Assembly (NCBI GenBank): GCA_963576735.1
Contig: OY755177.1
Span: forward strand, 8,804,001 to 8,868,000
Reading direction: 5' to 3'
Origin: Bedellia somnulentella
Lineage: Eukaryota; Arthropoda; Insecta; Lepidoptera; Bedelliidae
Length of the DNA: 64,000 nt
Position 1 is the first letter of the stretch; every line of letters starts with the position of its first letter. The notes beneath the pieces are model-generated. The model did not search any database, was not told where the DNA came from, and saw only the letters and a list, made by a program, of their open reading frames with translations. Made by a program: the position numbers and the translations under genes. Shown piece after piece: positions 1 to 9,910 of this stretch.

Positions 1-265
1 CATTATGTCCAAAATGGTTTTATCACTTAGAAAAGGTGGCATAACAATTCCTATTTCTTTTCCACTTTCATCTGAAATTTTCTTTATTTGTGGAAACCAT
101 TGTCAGCCAAAACAATGTCTCCATTTTCTAAATAATCAACTAATCCTGATTTAACTGTTATTTGAGCATAGCTTTTCCTTCCACCGGCCAATTTTGATTT
201 AAAGGAAGTGAAGCCTCCTGGTGTAATACCTATGAGCACATTAGCAGTAAATCCTTTCTAGTGGT
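1..265 (-). pseudogene. DDE_Tnp_4 (Harbinger/HARBI1-type) transposase fragment, cut by window edge
   Basis: Reading the minus strand from about 265 to 1 gives a stretch resembling the DDE_Tnp_4 endonuclease domain. It contains GITPGGFTSFKSKLAGGR, then a loss-of-one-base frameshift just after a VLADNG motif (the family has DKGF here), then FPQIKKISDESGKEIG in the next frame. In the family the Asp of this motif is a catalytic residue of a DDE nuclease that cuts and joins transposon ends. The piece is at most 88 codons, has no start, and runs off the window at position 1, so only part of one domain is visible. The frameshift says this copy is dead. A THAP-associated DDE_Tnp_4 gene is an alternative source. 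Confidence 0.6.
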
Positions 266-699
266 GTAAGTAGCACCACACTTATTATACTAGTTTGCAG
301 ATGAGGAAAGTTAAAAACCTAAATGTGAGAACATTAGTAACTATTTATTGTAAATTGAAGATGTAAGATTTAAGTCTGATCCGAAACCCTTCGAGGATGA
401 ATATAATAAAAATTTATTATATATTGCGAAGTCTTCCTTGTATGATATACTACAATGTATTAAATATTCTTTTAAATTTCTTACATTAGGACTTTTGGTA
501 AGTGGCTTTAACGTGATATTGTACATTGCGGCATATGAATATTTGTATGGGCACATATAAATATAAATTGAAAAAAAAAAAACATGTTTATATCCCCAGT
601 TGTACTTTCATTTGTTCAGTTGGACTTCTTAGGACTCCTTGACACTATACCCGAATTTCAATACTTGAAGTGATTGGTTCACGAGCCGCTTTCAATTTG
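266..699. other. AT-rich stretch, no recognised feature
   Basis: Only a short open frame on the minus strand (341-556) without recognisable motifs. Nothing supportable is seen. Confidence 0.4.
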
Positions 700-870
700 A
701 ATTTTAGGATCGATGCCTGGGGGTACACTTACATTATCAATTCGTTAGGCCTCCTTGTATGCTTAGGATGGAGTCCATGGTCCGTGGTTTGGAGAGCACT
801 TCAAGCTATCGGTCATGGCTACTATTATGGTAGAAGTAATTTAAATTTCTCATCCCACACGTGGTCATTG
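700..870 (+). repeat. Interspersed repeat sharing a core with 12620-12790
   Basis: The core around 800-845 (CAAGCTATCGGTCATGGC, then a CTACTATTATGGTAG segment) matches the reverse complement of 12720-12760. Such a segment is found in lepidopteran retroelement 3' regions. The 69-codon open frame across it has no family motif and is probably accidental. Confidence 0.5.
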
Positions 871-1023
871 TGGTTGTAATAGTATATTTCACTTTATTCA
901 GGGAAGTATCGCAACTCGCTGTGGGAGATATAGGAGCTGGGTTAAGGTTGACGCAGTATTTAAAAATGTATAATTAAACAAGTTCATACGGAATTAATTT
1001 TTGAAATAACTTTATGCTTAAAC

Positions 1024-1396
1024 ATAACATAACATAAACGTTCACGCCGTTTATCCCCGAAGGGGTTGGCAGAGGTACCATTACTTCTGAACTCACATGG
1101 CAGCGCCATCTAGTGTCCAGAGAAGGTACCCACATTTTGCTTAGACAGTGTACTCACGTGATAGGGGGCAGGCCTATCGCCGTTTTGTACGAATACACTG
1201 TCACATGACTAAGTACAACTCAGCCATGTGGGTTTCCTCACGATGTTTTCCCTCACCGTTAACAACCATGATAAATTAACCACACATATGACTTTAGAAA
1301 AGACAAATTGGTCTAGGCCCGACCCAGGATTGGAACTCACGCCCTTCTGTTTTCGGGCGGGTGTTCTACCCACTGGACTATCATGTCATAGATATG
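1024..1396 (-). repeat. Family S1 tRNA-derived SINE, complete copy
   Basis: On the minus strand the element begins with a tRNA-like head: an A-box-like segment ATAGTCCAGTGGGTAG and a B-box GAGTTCCAATCC, the internal RNA polymerase III promoter. It ends in an ATGTT-type tail. It is flanked by a 13-bp target-site duplication, TTTATGCTTAAAC, at 1011-1023 and 1397-1409, the mark of LINE-assisted target-primed integration. Copies at 16702 and 30418 are close relatives. Confidence 0.85.
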
Positions 1397-1654
1397 TTTA
1401 TGCTTAAACTTTCAATTAATTCATGGTGCAATATTAATAATTCATACAACAGGTAACCCGAAGGGAAATCTAAAATGAAAAAAGTGGAAACTTTTATTTT
1501 AATCAATTGGTATCATTGAACAAAAATTCATAAATTCTTTTTAAAAGCTTTCATACACATGATATATTGTTAAATATAATCAATTGATAAGTAAATTATT
1601 ACGTAACGTATGATATTTTTAAGGTCAAATTTAATGCCTCATCAAAATTGCTTA
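1397..1654. other. AT-rich spacer
   Basis: No gene or repeat recognised apart from the target duplication at its left edge. Confidence 0.4.
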
Positions 1655-1875
1655 GACGTAGGCTTAGAATAATACTACCCCATTTCTTCCCGTAAGTGTT
1701 TATAGGAGGCGACTTACGGTGTTGGTTGTATAAGTGATTTTTGGGTGATGCGGCGAATCCTCAACAAAATCTTTATTTTACAATATTTTCCTTACTGAAC
1801 TTCTAAAAGTGGCTGAGAAATTTCCAATCACGAAACTCTGGCTACCTCTTAGGATTTATAGTCGCGAGCATATGG
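1655..1875 (+). repeat. Family S2 SINE-like repeat, diverged
   Basis: Contains the S2 landmarks in order: GGCTTAGAATAATACTACCCC, a GGCGACTTACGG block, TTTTTGGGTGATGCGG, AAAAGTGGCTGAGAAATTT and a GGATTTATAGTCGCGAG end. Diverged, so old. No RNA polymerase III box is convincing. Confidence 0.75.
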
Positions 1876-2111
1876 ATCTATATATGCTTATGTTGAGATA
1901 ATTTGCATATATAAAACACGCGAAATTTAAATGACATTGCTAAGGATATTTTTTGAAAGGGGCGTTACTAAAATCATTTCAATGTAATTAAACTGTAATC
2001 AATATCTGGCTATTTACGTAACTTTAAGCGCAATACACATTGAGCCCGCCGTGCCACCGACATTGCCCGGCGACACAACCTGGCGGCCTGTGTTGAAAGG
2101 ATTATTTCTTA

Positions 2112-2238
2112 CGTATGTATGAGAGGTTAAGTTAAGCAAGAGATGTTTGTCAAGATTGTACTAAGTGGCGATCGATAGTCTCTGCCTACCCCAATGGGAA
2201 TAATGGGCGTGAGTATAAGTAAGTAAGTAAGTATGTAT
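2112..2238 (+). repeat. LINE family L-A, 3' end fragment
   Basis: Ends AAGTGGCGATCGATAGTCTC, then TGCCTACCCCAATGGG and GTGAGTATAAGTAAGTAAGT. This is the terminal part of the LINE that is longer at 52095-52390. It is 5'-truncated, as usual for target-primed insertion. Confidence 0.7.
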
Positions 2239-2676
2239 GAAAACTAGACGTGACGTATAAAAGGTGCCGACATATGCCAGCGGCCCAGCGGGCTTGGTGT
2301 GCTTTGGAGATAAGCTTTATGACAAGATTAAATGATATAAACTTTTCGTTGCAACTAAATTGTTATTGGTTTAAGATCTCAGGTGTACTAAGCATACGAT
2401 TGTCAACAGAAAGTTTGTCACTGCAAGTTACATCGCATTATAACCAATTCAAAATAAAATGGGTTTCGCTTAGTTCGTCATATAATCTTTAATAAAGGGA
2501 TCCAAAACCATAAAAATTTTCACATACAACTCATTAAAAATATGACGGAAAAATATTAATAAAATAAAAGAGTGGATACTCGTACTTCATCAACATTTAT
2601 TTAATTGCCTTATAGTTTGTTCTTTAATACACGTACGCCATCGAACTATCTAATTATTATTTTTTTCCGCAATTGA
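2239..2676. other. AT-rich left flank of the Gypsy element
   Basis: An 80-codon open frame at 2250-2492 shows no recognisable motif. The last four bases before the LTR (GTTT, 2677-2680) match the four bases after the right LTR. Confidence 0.4.
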
Positions 2677-2680
2677 GTTT

Positions 2681-2790
2681 ACAAATAAAAGACGTGTGTT
2701 TCCTTCAATCATATATTATAGACTAAAATCCTAAACTACCTTAACATATAAATATAAATCTAACTCTGACAACTACTAACGTACATTACA
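2681..2790 (-). repeat. 3' LTR of the Gypsy element
   Basis: Identical over all 110 positions to 7273-7382. Preceded in element sense by the polypurine tract. Confidence 0.9.
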
Positions 2791-2867
2791 CCTCCGCCCT
2801 TATTTACAAATACAACATGTTCACATGAACTTATTAACCTAAATAAAAACCTAATAAAAAGAAAAGA

Positions 2868-2956
2868 ATAATTACAAACTAAAACAAAACAACTTAAATG
2901 ACAAATTATATTTACAAAGAAAATAATAATTACAAACTAAAACAAAACAACTTATG
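2868..2956 (-). repeat. Short direct repeat in the Gypsy 3' untranslated region
   Basis: A unit beginning ATAATTACAAACTAAAACAA occurs at about 2868-2897 and again at 2927-2956, between the pol stop codon and the polypurine tract. Confidence 0.7.
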
Positions 2957-2971
2957 TACAACAAATAATAT

Positions 2972-5900
2972 TTACACCTGAGCAGTATTGCTAAAACCAT
3001 AACGATCAGGTGCTTTACGTTGCCGTAACGGGTAACGACGTACATCCTGACTAGTATTTGTTTCCGAGTCAATCGGCACACTGGGCACACACATAGGATT
3101 TGGAGTCAAATCGACGATAGCGGTTTCGTTAGGTTCTGTGTTTGTTGCAGACGAATCCCTTACTCTACTCTCTTCCGAGATAATTAATCTATTTTCCCTC
3201 TCCGCACCACTGGTTATAGGAAAACTTAAAGGAATTTGTGATAAATGTGATGACTGATTGACTAATTTATCACTTACAATAGAATTTGACTTAGGAACCC
3301 TTTCTCTTAATTGATCGATGTGCCGATGGATTTCCGTTCCCAAAGTAGTTGTCACGCTATAATCCGTACTACCTAGCTGTTTACTAATAGTACCTGCCGA
3401 CCATTTGTCTGAACCCCTATAGTCACGATACCACACCGCGTCTCCCGGCTCCAGTGCACGGTGCGCGCCCCCCGCATCCGCCTCCATGCGAGCCTGCCGC
3501 GACCTAACTCGCGCTTCGCGCTCAGGTTTAATGTTATCTAACCGCATACGCAGCTTGCGACCTAATAAAATTTTAGCAGGACTTTCACCGGTTGTGGTAT
3601 GCTCCGTATTTCTATAAGCTAACAAAAACCTACATAATGCCGTATGTATATCCATATTTTGTTTCACCCCCTTCTGAATGGCCCGTTTACACTGTTTAAC
3701 AGCGTTTTCTGCAGCCCCGTTAGAAGCTGGGTGGTAAGGCGCCGAAAAAATATGCTCTATGCCGTTATGTTTTAAAAAATTACGTAATTCTGAACTGGAA
3801 AAGGGAGGCCCGTTGTCACTAACAACTTGCTTAGGTAAACCAAACTTAGCCCAGATATCTCTTAAAACTGCTATCACTGCTAGTGCGGTTGTCCTTTTCA
3901 TTTCAACCGCTTCGATCCACTTTGAACATGAATCTATCATAACTAAAAAACTCTTACCGTAGATAGGTCCCAGAAAATCGAGATGTAAACGTGACCAGGG
4001 CCGGGACGGCCACGGCCAGGACTGCGGCGCGTGTCCCGGCGGCACGTCCGCCACGACGGCGCACACCTCGCACTCGCGGCACGCCGCCTCCACCGCTTCG
4101 TCTACACCGGGCCACCACACGTAACTCCGCGCTAGACATTTAGTTTTAACTATTCCCATATGTGGGTCATGTAACTCTAATAACACCTTTGCTCTACATG
4201 AAGATGGAATGACTACCCGGTGACCCCACATTATGCAACCTAACTCTACGTATAACTCGTTCTTTCTATTGAAATATGGTTTTAATTCTTTAATATCTAC
4301 ATCTGTCGGCCATCCGTCCGATATGTAGCTTAAGACCCGGCTCAAAATGGGATCGTTCTGAGTATCTTTCTTGAGTTTTGAATAGTCTAGTAACATGGCA
4401 TCGGTCGCAAAATGTAAATATGTTTGTTCTGGTAAATTATTCTCCTCCCGAATTCCCTCATCCTTTTGCGACTTAATTAAACGAGATAAGACATCAGCCG
4501 TGTTCTTATCCGTTTTAACATACTCTATATTAAAATTATATGCTGATAATTTAATAGCCCATCGTTGTAACCGACTCGCTGCCGTCGCTGGTACCCCTAT
4601 ATTTGAACCAAAAATACTGACAAGAGGCTTATGATCAGTACGTAGAACAAAGCGCCTGCCATATAGGTATTGGTGAAATTTTTCAACCGCAAACACTATA
4701 GCTAATGCTTCTTTATGAATTTGGCTATAGTGTATTTCATGTGCATTAAGTGATCGCGACGCATATGCTATCACGCGCTCCGAACCTGCGCTCTGGCCAC
4801 TATCGGCGCGCTGCGCCAACACCGCGCCCAGCCCCCGGGAGCTCGCGTCCACTGTCAGCACTGTCTCCTGACTCATATCAAAATGTGCTAATGTCTTAGT
4901 ACCGCATAAAAACTTTTTGACTGACTCGAAAGCTGAATTTTGATTTACTCCCCAAGTCCAAGGAGTTCCTTTTTTTAAAAGGTTGTATAAAGGTGATAAT
5001 GTAGAACTTAAATTTTTTATGAATTTCCCATAGAAATTAACCATTCCTAAAAATGATTTAAGTTCCGACACATTCCTAGGGTGGGGCATATCAACCATTG
5101 CCCTTATTTTCTCCGGGTCTACCCGGATACCGTTTGCGTTTATTATAAATCCTAAATATTTAACTTCTCTCTGTAAAAATTCGCATTTACTTTTTTTAAC
5201 TTTAAGCCCGTTTTTACCTAATATATCCAAAACTGCGTTAATAGATTTTAAATGACTATCCCAGTCCTTATTCATTACCAATATATCGTCATAAAAGACC
5301 AGTACATTTGGCAACTTTGCAAACATGTCAACCATCAACTTTTGAAATATTCCCGGGCTCGACGACAAACCGTACACTAATCTATTATATTTAAAAAGCC
5401 CTTTATGCGTATTTATCACAGTATATTGCCTTGAATCCTCGTCTAATTCACACTGATTGTATGCTTGTGAGAGATCTATCTTTGTATACCATTGATTACC
5501 ACTCATATTGCTAAATAAGTCTTCTATCTTTGGGACCGGAAACCTATCCATCGATAATACTTTATTAAGGGTTACCTTGTAATCCGCACATATCCTAAGT
5601 CCCCCGTCTGCTCTGTTTACCACTACGAGCGGAGTGGCCCAGTCGGAATGGGTAACAGGTTCGATAACGCCCGCGCGCAGCATCGCGTCGAGCTCCGCAT
5701 CCACCCGCTCACGCAACGCGTAAGGCAGCGGTCGCGCCCGGAAAAAAATAGGATTCGCGCCCTCGCGCACCTTTAGCTTGGCTCGACCTCCCGTGTATTT
5801 ACCCAGTGTTCCGTCAAACAGCGATTCATGCCTGGAAATTACATCGTTTATAATCTTTATGTGTTCTGCACTACACTCTGGCATATGATTTAATTCTAAT

Positions 5901-7210
5901 TTGGCACTCGGCACATATACCGGAATATTTAATTCAGCTAACCACTGCCGACCCAACAAACTAGTAGTGCCTCTGTCTATGACATACAAATCTAACTGTT
6001 TACTGACTCCATTATAATAAACAATGACTTCTAAATAGCCTAAAGGTTTTATGGTCGACCCATCATACAATTTTAAAGTTAACTTACAGGGTTTTATTGG
6101 TAATTGATTAAATAATTCATCGTACACTTTTTTACTAACACAAGATAATGCTGATCCGGTGTCAACCTCCATATTCAACAAACAATTGTTAACTTTAATA
6201 GTTATACTAACCGGTTTATATTTCCCTAATGACATTTGATACAAACGCTCTTCTTGTTCCGATTCCGAAGTGATTGCGTCATCGTGATCATTCATCAAGT
6301 TCAACTTGGTTCGCTCTCTGCTGTGCACTACCGATTGCGCATGCGCTGTTCCGCGCCCCCCGCGTCTCTCGGCCCGCCAACGATTGTTGGTCGCTGCGCC
6401 GCCGCCGCCGCTTCCACCGCCACCGGCACTCACCGCGCCGTTTCCCGCTACCTGCCCGCGATGTATTAATTGGCTTCTCATTTTACCCGCCGATTCTTGA
6501 GTCCTCCTGGCATGATTGAATTTCCGTGAACACATTTTTCTAAGATGGCCTACTTCTTTGCACGCGTAACACATATAGTTTTTATATACACAGTCATGTC
6601 TATTATGTTTGGTATCACCACATCGTGAACACTCATTTAAATTTAGTACGTTTAACCGTTCCGTATATTTTGACTGATTGTCCGAGTAATCCACCACTAC
6701 ACTATTTGCATCCCGTTCTGCAGCCTCTAAAGATAGCGCCAATGCAACCGCTCTGCTGTACGTGAGCTCATTCTCCGCAAACAATTTTTGCCTAATGGCG
6801 TCACTTTTTAACCCGCAAACAAGCTGGTCCCGCATATTTTCATTTAGAGCCTCCTTAAACGCACAATATTTTGACATTTTCCTTAAACATGTCACATAGT
6901 TGGTGATGGATTCGTCACTAAGTTGACGTCGTTGCCGGAATTTATATCTCTCTGCCAACTCCGATGGTTGTGGTTGAAGATGGGTGGCCAACAACTTCAC
7001 TGCATCCTGGTATGATAAGCTAGCTGGCTTAATAGGGCTAGCCAATGTTACCAACAGTTCATACGCGTCTTCACCCATAACGGATATTAACGTCGGTAAT
7101 TTGAAACTATCCTCCACTTTGTTGACGAGAAAATGCATTTCCAGCCGTTCCACGTAGCTGCTCCAGCTACTCGACCCAATCACAAACTCACGCATTTGTC
7201 CCACCGACAT
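2972..7210 (-). CDS. Gag-Pol polyprotein of the Ty3/Gypsy element
   Basis: A single 1412-codon frame begins with ATG at 7210, about 60 bases inside the 5' LTR. Gag fills roughly residues 1-310. It has two CCHC zinc knuckles at about 194-206 (CSRCGDTKHNRHDC) and 214-227 (CYACKEVGHLRKMC), then a Gly/Arg-rich linker. The protease has VDTGSAL near 349-355. Reverse transcriptase spans about 510-690, with SQAYNQ near 581 and the catalytic FYDDIL near 639-644. RNase H has Asp788 (TVDAS), Glu835 and Asp859 (RTDHKPL). Integrase has an HHCC finger (HDPH at 1014-1017, CRECEVC to 1050) and core residues Asp1077 (LHLDF), Asp1132 (VSDNG) and Glu1168 (AAENAV). The tail ends in an RRYPLRQRKAPDRYGF motif, common in this group. 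Gag and pol are fused in one frame with no frameshift. All catalytic residues I can check are present, so the protein may be functional. Confidence 0.95.
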   Translation of the reverse strand: MSVGQMREFVIGSSSWSSYVERLEMHFLVNKVEDSFKLPTLISVMGEDAYELLVTLASPIKPASLSYQDAVKLLATHLQPQPSELAERYKFRQRRQLSDESITNYVTCLRKMSKYCAFKEALNENMRDQLVCGLKSDAIRQKLFAENELTYSRAVALALSLEAAERDANSVVVDYSDNQSKYTERLNVLNLNECSRCGDTKHNRHDCVYKNYMCYACKEVGHLRKMCSRKFNHARRTQESAGKMRSQLIHRGQVAGNGAVSAGGGGSGGGGAATNNRWRAERRGGRGTAHAQSVVHSRERTKLNLMNDHDDAITSESEQEERLYQMSLGKYKPVSITIKVNNCLLNMEVDTGSALSCVSKKVYDELFNQLPIKPCKLTLKLYDGSTIKPLGYLEVIVYYNGVSKQLDLYVIDRGTTSLLGRQWLAELNIPVYVPSAKLELNHMPECSAEHIKIINDVISRHESLFDGTLGKYTGGRAKLKVREGANPIFFRARPLPYALRERVDAELDAMLRAGVIEPVTHSDWATPLVVVNRADGGLRICADYKVTLNKVLSMDRFPVPKIEDLFSNMSGNQWYTKIDLSQAYNQCELDEDSRQYTVINTHKGLFKYNRLVYGLSSSPGIFQKLMVDMFAKLPNVLVFYDDILVMNKDWDSHLKSINAVLDILGKNGLKVKKSKCEFLQREVKYLGFIINANGIRVDPEKIRAMVDMPHPRNVSELKSFLGMVNFYGKFIKNLSSTLSPLYNLLKKGTPWTWGVNQNSAFESVKKFLCGTKTLAHFDMSQETVLTVDASSRGLGAVLAQRADSGQSAGSERVIAYASRSLNAHEIHYSQIHKEALAIVFAVEKFHQYLYGRRFVLRTDHKPLVSIFGSNIGVPATAASRLQRWAIKLSAYNFNIEYVKTDKNTADVLSRLIKSQKDEGIREENNLPEQTYLHFATDAMLLDYSKLKKDTQNDPILSRVLSYISDGWPTDVDIKELKPYFNRKNELYVELGCIMWGHRVVIPSSCRAKVLLELHDPHMGIVKTKCLARSYVWWPGVDEAVEAACRECEVCAVVADVPPGHAPQSWPWPSRPWSRLHLDFLGPIYGKSFLVMIDSCSKWIEAVEMKRTTALAVIAVLRDIWAKFGLPKQVVSDNGPPFSSSELRNFLKHNGIEHIFSAPYHPASNGAAENAVKQCKRAIQKGVKQNMDIHTALCRFLLAYRNTEHTTTGESPAKILLGRKLRMRLDNIKPEREARVRSRQARMEADAGGAHRALEPGDAVWYRDYRGSDKWSAGTISKQLGSTDYSVTTTLGTEIHRHIDQLRERVPKSNSIVSDKLVNQSSHLSQIPLSFPITSGAERENRLIISEESRVRDSSATNTEPNETAIVDLTPNPMCVPSVPIDSETNTSQDVRRYPLRQRKAPDRYGFSNTAQV

Positions 7211-7272
7211 TGTGACACTGTATTTTACAACTTCACTAGTTTAAAGTTATAATTTATACTCGTTCGCCACTG

Positions 7273-7382
7273 ACAAATAAAAGACGTGTGTTTCCTTCAA
7301 TCATATATTATAGACTAAAATCCTAAACTACCTTAACATATAAATATAAATCTAACTCTGACAACTACTAACGTACATTACA
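7273..7382 (-). repeat. 5' LTR of the Gypsy element
   Basis: Identical to 2681-2790. In element sense it carries a TATAATATATGA segment that could be the core promoter. Confidence 0.9.
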
Positions 7383-7677
7383 GTTTTTGCCGCAAATTAT
7401 AATCTTTTATAGCTTCTGAGGCATGAAAATGGGTGCCACTAAGTAGTAATTTAAGTTCAGGAAATAATCAAAGATGGCTTTATGCGAAGTCTCTTCATCG
7501 TGGTGCAAAAATCAAGAATTTGGTTTTACCAGATCCATGAAAACAATAATCGTTATTTACAGTTTGACCGACACGAAAGTCAAAGAAAATTGCCAATATG
7601 AGTTTGATTTTATGTGAATGATTGAGTTAGAATAATTTATAGCATGTCCTCGGCGATTCATTCGATAAAATTCAGGT
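7383..7677. other. Spacer, no recognised feature
   Basis: AT-rich; nothing supportable seen. Confidence 0.4.
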
Positions 7678-7912
7678 ACATATACTCACGGCTATAAATC
7701 CCTAGAAGGGGTAGCCGAATTAGAAATTCCTCAGCCACTTTTGGAAGTTGCGTGGGGAAAAGATGGTAAAATAAAGGTTGTTGGTGATGAGTCTCCAACC
7801 GCATCGCCCAAAAATCCCTTAAAAAGCCCCAATACCGTTACCGCCTCTTACGTACACCCACCGGAAGAAAAGGGGTAGTGCAATTCTAAGCCGACACTAC
7901 ACAGCAAAAAGT
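7678..7912 (-). repeat. Family S2 SINE-like repeat
   Basis: Reverse orientation. Reads ATATACTCACGGCTATAAAT, then GGGGTAGCCGAATTAG, CCTCAGCCACTTTTGGAAG, CATCGCCCAAAAATC and CGACACTACACAGC, all S2 landmarks in reverse complement. Confidence 0.85.
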
Positions 7913-8336
7913 CAGGTCTTTTGGAATTAACTGAGCTGAATGAAACATGTATCGTACCCAAGTCGTTTAAAAGCACACGAATCAACCCGTGAGACACAAA
8001 ATGTTCGACGGCTACATCTCACAATTGAGGGTTTTTAATGTTGTCTTATAAGAACTTAGATTTACTGTAATTGTTTTGTGTTGTTCTGTTGTTGTCATGG
8101 TATTATAATTTGTAAAATGTATTAAAAGGAGAAAAAAACTCTGATGTGCGAAATATTGACACTTTCTCTGTCGGCGATGTATGTAATTGATTAAGCCAAA
8201 CTATTTAAACGTTTCTAAAAAAATCAATTTTATTTGTGCAAGATTTAGAAACGCATATATGATAATATTGTTTGTTTGAAAATATGTTACAACAATACTG
8301 TTGATTTCATTTAAATTTTTGTATAATGTTATAAAA
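7913..8336. other. AT-rich spacer
   Basis: No gene or known repeat seen. Confidence 0.4.
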
Positions 8337-8337
8337 T

Positions 8338-8757
8338 ACTGGTGCTGGCTGAAAACCAGCGTGCTTCAGCTGATGTGTCCTGCCTGCGAGATACGCAGCT
8401 GAGGCACATATGCGTAACGTATTTGTGTATTTTATTTAGGTATTTGTATTACTTGTATATATAAAAGTATGTAGTTATGTATGTATGTGTGTTCATATGT
8501 GTGTAATATGTATATTATTTTGTGTCATTAATATTTATGTTATTATTTAAATAAGTTAGTTTTAAAGTAAGCTTGTTTTGTTCATGTACCCAGATAACTA
8601 GTTTACCGATCTCACCTTCCAAAGGTTGTCTGGAAGAGATCGCTTTTAGCAATAAGACCGCCGATTGTACCTCACTGTAAACTGTATGATAATTTCTTTT
8701 GTAAATTTGTGTTTGATGTACAATAAAGAGTTATTCTATTCTATTCTATTCTATATG
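8338..8757 (+). repeat. Retroposon 3' end with stem-loop and (TTCTA)n tail
   Basis: Starts with GCTGGCTGAAAACCAGC, a perfect small stem-loop, and ends with a polyadenylation-like AATAAAGAG followed by TTATTCTATTCTATTCTA. The same arrangement with a different tail occurs at 54228-54590. This looks like the 3' part of a LINE or SINE; the 5' part is absent. Confidence 0.55.
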
Positions 8758-8759
8758 CT

Positions 8760-9795
8760 GAGCCAGAACCGATTCGGCAACCTTTGTAATCCATCCAACG
8801 ATTGTAATATTATTATTTTATTGCCAAAAAATTATTTTTCTTTCTTTCTTTCTTTTTTTTCTTCACCTCTGCGATATTAACTTCAGTTGCAGACGTTGAT
8901 AATCTGCCACAGCGAGCCAGGCAAATCTTTAATCACATCTCGGCCGCTTTTAAACGCTTTGTACCACTCGGAGGCACTTGTTTTTGACATAATCTATTTA
9001 GCATAAGCCTTCTCTGTATATTTTTGTGAGAATAAGCACAAAATTCTATTGGCGATGCAAATTTAAGCCATTTTTTTCCATTATGAAATTAACAATATCT
9101 GCATCACTTCTTTTTATATAAATGACTATCAAATTAACTTTAATTTAATTGTAACTTAATAATAATTTGTGTCGCTCTAAAAAAAGAAGAACTTTTTACC
9201 ACAGAGAAATATTCATTACCGATACTTATTAAGTGAATGTATATAGAAAAGGTATAATTATTTTCACGGAATATCACCTTGAATGATTTCTTTCCCTTCC
9301 AGAATACCCCAACCTCTACCAGACTACCTTCACTGTGTGTTCTATAGTTACGTATATTTACAGAAACACGGTTAATTATTTTACAAAACCTTTACTTAAC
9401 ATATTTTTTTCATTGATATTTTTTATTGAATTTTATAATTACAAGACCAGAGAAAAATTAAATTATCTGTAACAAATTTCACTTAAATGGCGCGGCGACT
9501 AAAGTGTTTGTAAGTATACCTATAATAGTTTTGGTCTGCTCAAATAATCAAATAACAGAAGTTCACAGATCCAATGGAATGGATACGAGGAACAAATAAA
9601 CAAGTTTATAATTACTTTTCTAAATTTGTGATGCCAAACCCAAATTTGTTTCACCTCGATAACAGGTAAATTAATTTGTCAAGTTATTAAAATAGTCGCT
9701 TGTTGTAATTTATTGCTTTTAATTTAGTATGATTAAAAATAATTAAAATATTGTCAAGTAAAAGTATTTCTTAGTTTTCCGTATTTGATTTCCAC
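8760..9795. other. AT-rich region, no gene seen
   Basis: A TTTC-rich microsatellite lies at about 8838-8862. No open frame with family motifs is present. Confidence 0.4.
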
Positions 9796-9796
9796 G

Positions 9797-9910
9797 ATCC
9801 TATTAGCTCAGAGGTAGGTTAACAAACTAAAATTATCACATGTTGTCGATTCAAATCTGTGTCTTTTCAAAAATCATATGTGCGGTTAATTTATCACTAA
9901 TTTACAATTG
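9797..9910 (+). repeat. Family S1 SINE fragment (tRNA-like head)
   Basis: Plus orientation. A-box-like TTAGCTCAGAGGTAGG and B-box-like GTCGATTCAAATC precede TGTGTCTTTTC and GTGCGGTTAATTTATCAC, which match the S1 copies. Only the first third of the SINE is kept. Confidence 0.65.

Larger units (their letters stand above)
2681..7382 (-). mobile_element. Ty3/Gypsy LTR retrotransposon, complete, very young
   Basis: A 4.7-kb element lying on the minus strand. Two identical 110-bp direct repeats (2681-2790 and 7273-7382) bound one long Gag-Pol frame. In element sense the LTR starts TGTAATGTACG and ends TTATTTGT. A purine-rich AAGGGCGGAGG lies directly before the 3' LTR (2791-2801), the expected polypurine tract. 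Just inside the 5' LTR is CAGTGGCGAACGAG, the likely tRNA primer-binding site. A GTTT duplication (2677-2680 and 7383-7386) fits a 4-bp target site. There is no env-like frame. LTR identity plus an unbroken pol point to very recent insertion. The LTR does not end in CA if the GTTT duplication sets the border; a 112-bp LTR ending in CA is the alternative. Confidence 0.93.

Noticed and set aside
670..879. Protein-coding frame of 69 codons
   Set aside because: It overlaps a repeat that is also at 12620-12790 on the other strand and has no recognisable motif.
2868..2956. CRISPR-like direct repeat
   Set aside because: Only two units, in the 3' untranslated part of a Gypsy element in a eukaryotic genome.
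2681..7382. Endogenous retrovirus (errantivirus) with env
   Set aside because: Only 180 bases separate the pol stop from the polypurine tract, so there is no room for an env frame.
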